A stretch of 5,298 nt of DNA from an archaeon (GTDB taxonomy: Archaea > Nanobdellota > Nanobdellia > Woesearchaeales > GW2011-AR9), in contig JAGVMW010000069.1 of the NCBI GenBank assembly GCA_020053615.1, positions 1-5,298 of the forward strand, read 5' to 3'. The notes below the pieces were generated by a model. That model had not been told where the DNA came from. It worked only from the letters and a program-made list of their open reading frames with translations, and did not search any database. The position numbers were made by a program, and so were the translations under genes. This document shows, piece after piece, positions 5,101 to 5,298 of this stretch. How positions within the stretch are numbered: the stretch's first letter is position 1; each line of letters opens with the position of its first letter.

Positions 5101-5298
5101 ACGAGAATTAATGCAGAGTAAGAAAAGGCAATCGAATGTTGTTGTGAAACTCCCTGATTGTGCTTGTGTGAAGCCTGTTCCGCTTCTCAACTTCGCTTCG
5201 CTCAGGTCGGATTGCAGAACTCTACGAGGTTAGTTCCATAGGCAAATTATACTCGATGCGCTGACATCTCTTAATAGCAAATGCGTTTGCTATACACA
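5101..5298. other. Non-coding stretch upstream of lemA with short inverted repeats
   Basis: I find no supportable ORF, tRNA or rRNA here. It contains several small inverted repeats: GAAGC (5170-5174) with GCTTC (5182-5186), GAACT (5217-5221) with AGTTC (5232-5236), and the stronger hairpin at 5274-5293. A short tandem TTCGC-TTCGC occurs near 5192-5201. It may be the regulatory region between lemA and a divergent gene beyond the right edge, or part of a dispersed repeat or small RNA; the sequence alone does not decide. Confidence 0.35.
5274..5293. repeat. Perfect 8-bp inverted repeat with tetraloop
   Basis: ATAGCAAA (5274-5281) is the exact reverse complement of TTTGCTAT (5286-5293), separated by TGCG. 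No T-run follows on either strand, so a terminator is not obvious. It may be a regulator-binding palindrome for a gene beginning right of the window, or an RNA hairpin. Confidence 0.5.

Noticed and set aside
5200..5270. A tRNA-like stretch near GAGTTCTGCAATCC (minus strand)
   Set aside because: The T-loop consensus (TTCRA) is not met, and no acceptor or anticodon stems can be formed at proper distances.
5160..5298. A CRISPR array suggested by repeated short motifs
   Set aside because: There are no regularly spaced direct repeats of 20 bases or more. Only short inverted repeats and a 5-base tandem are present.

Overview
The window looks like a piece of an archaeal genome, most plausibly a DPANN-type archaeon (Woesearchaeota/Pacearchaeota-like). 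The reasons are a HerA-like ATPase, an intein, AT-leaning DNA, TATA-box-like sequences at archaeal spacing, and almost no Shine-Dalgarno motifs. The taxonomic call is an inference; I see no rRNA or other marker, and CPR-type bacteria also carry lemA-htpX pairs.

Layout. Positions 1-145 are non-coding: two strong hairpins (the second resembles an intrinsic terminator), then a TATA-like box. Positions 146-2785 (+) encode a HerA/FtsK-superfamily (DUF87-type) P-loop ATPase interrupted by a 431-residue intein (nt 332-1624). Removing it rejoins GKRGSGK with S to give a perfect Walker A motif and a 448-residue ATPase. The intein has the expected splicing residues (Cys1, TxxH, block F Asp and His, terminal His-Asn, Ser+1) and two LAGLIDADG-type endonuclease motifs, so it looks active for splicing and possibly for homing. 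Convergent with it, after only 10 bases, lies an unrecognised 226-residue soluble helical protein with an N-terminal coiled coil (3476-2796, -). Upstream on the same strand is a lemA-htpX pair: htpX (4450-3545, -), a membrane zinc metalloprotease of family M48, and lemA (5036-4482, -). Positions 5037-5298 hold the lemA promoter and then about 200 bases with short inverted repeats and no gene that I can support.

How the parts work together. LemA and HtpX form a familiar membrane pair associated with envelope protein quality control. The ATPase should be a hexameric DNA-translocase-type motor, but its usual partner NurA is not here. Because the intein splits the P-loop, the precursor should be unable to bind ATP until it splices, so splicing acts as an obligate maturation step.

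Expression signals are unusually consistent. Three genes (ATPase, htpX, the 226-residue protein) have a TATA-like box whose end lies 22-23 bases before the ATG and no Shine-Dalgarno motif, as expected for leaderless archaeal mRNAs. lemA instead has its box 48 bases upstream and a GGGGGT motif 7 bases before the ATG, as expected for a leadered mRNA. All four starts are pinned by an in-frame stop codon a few bases upstream.
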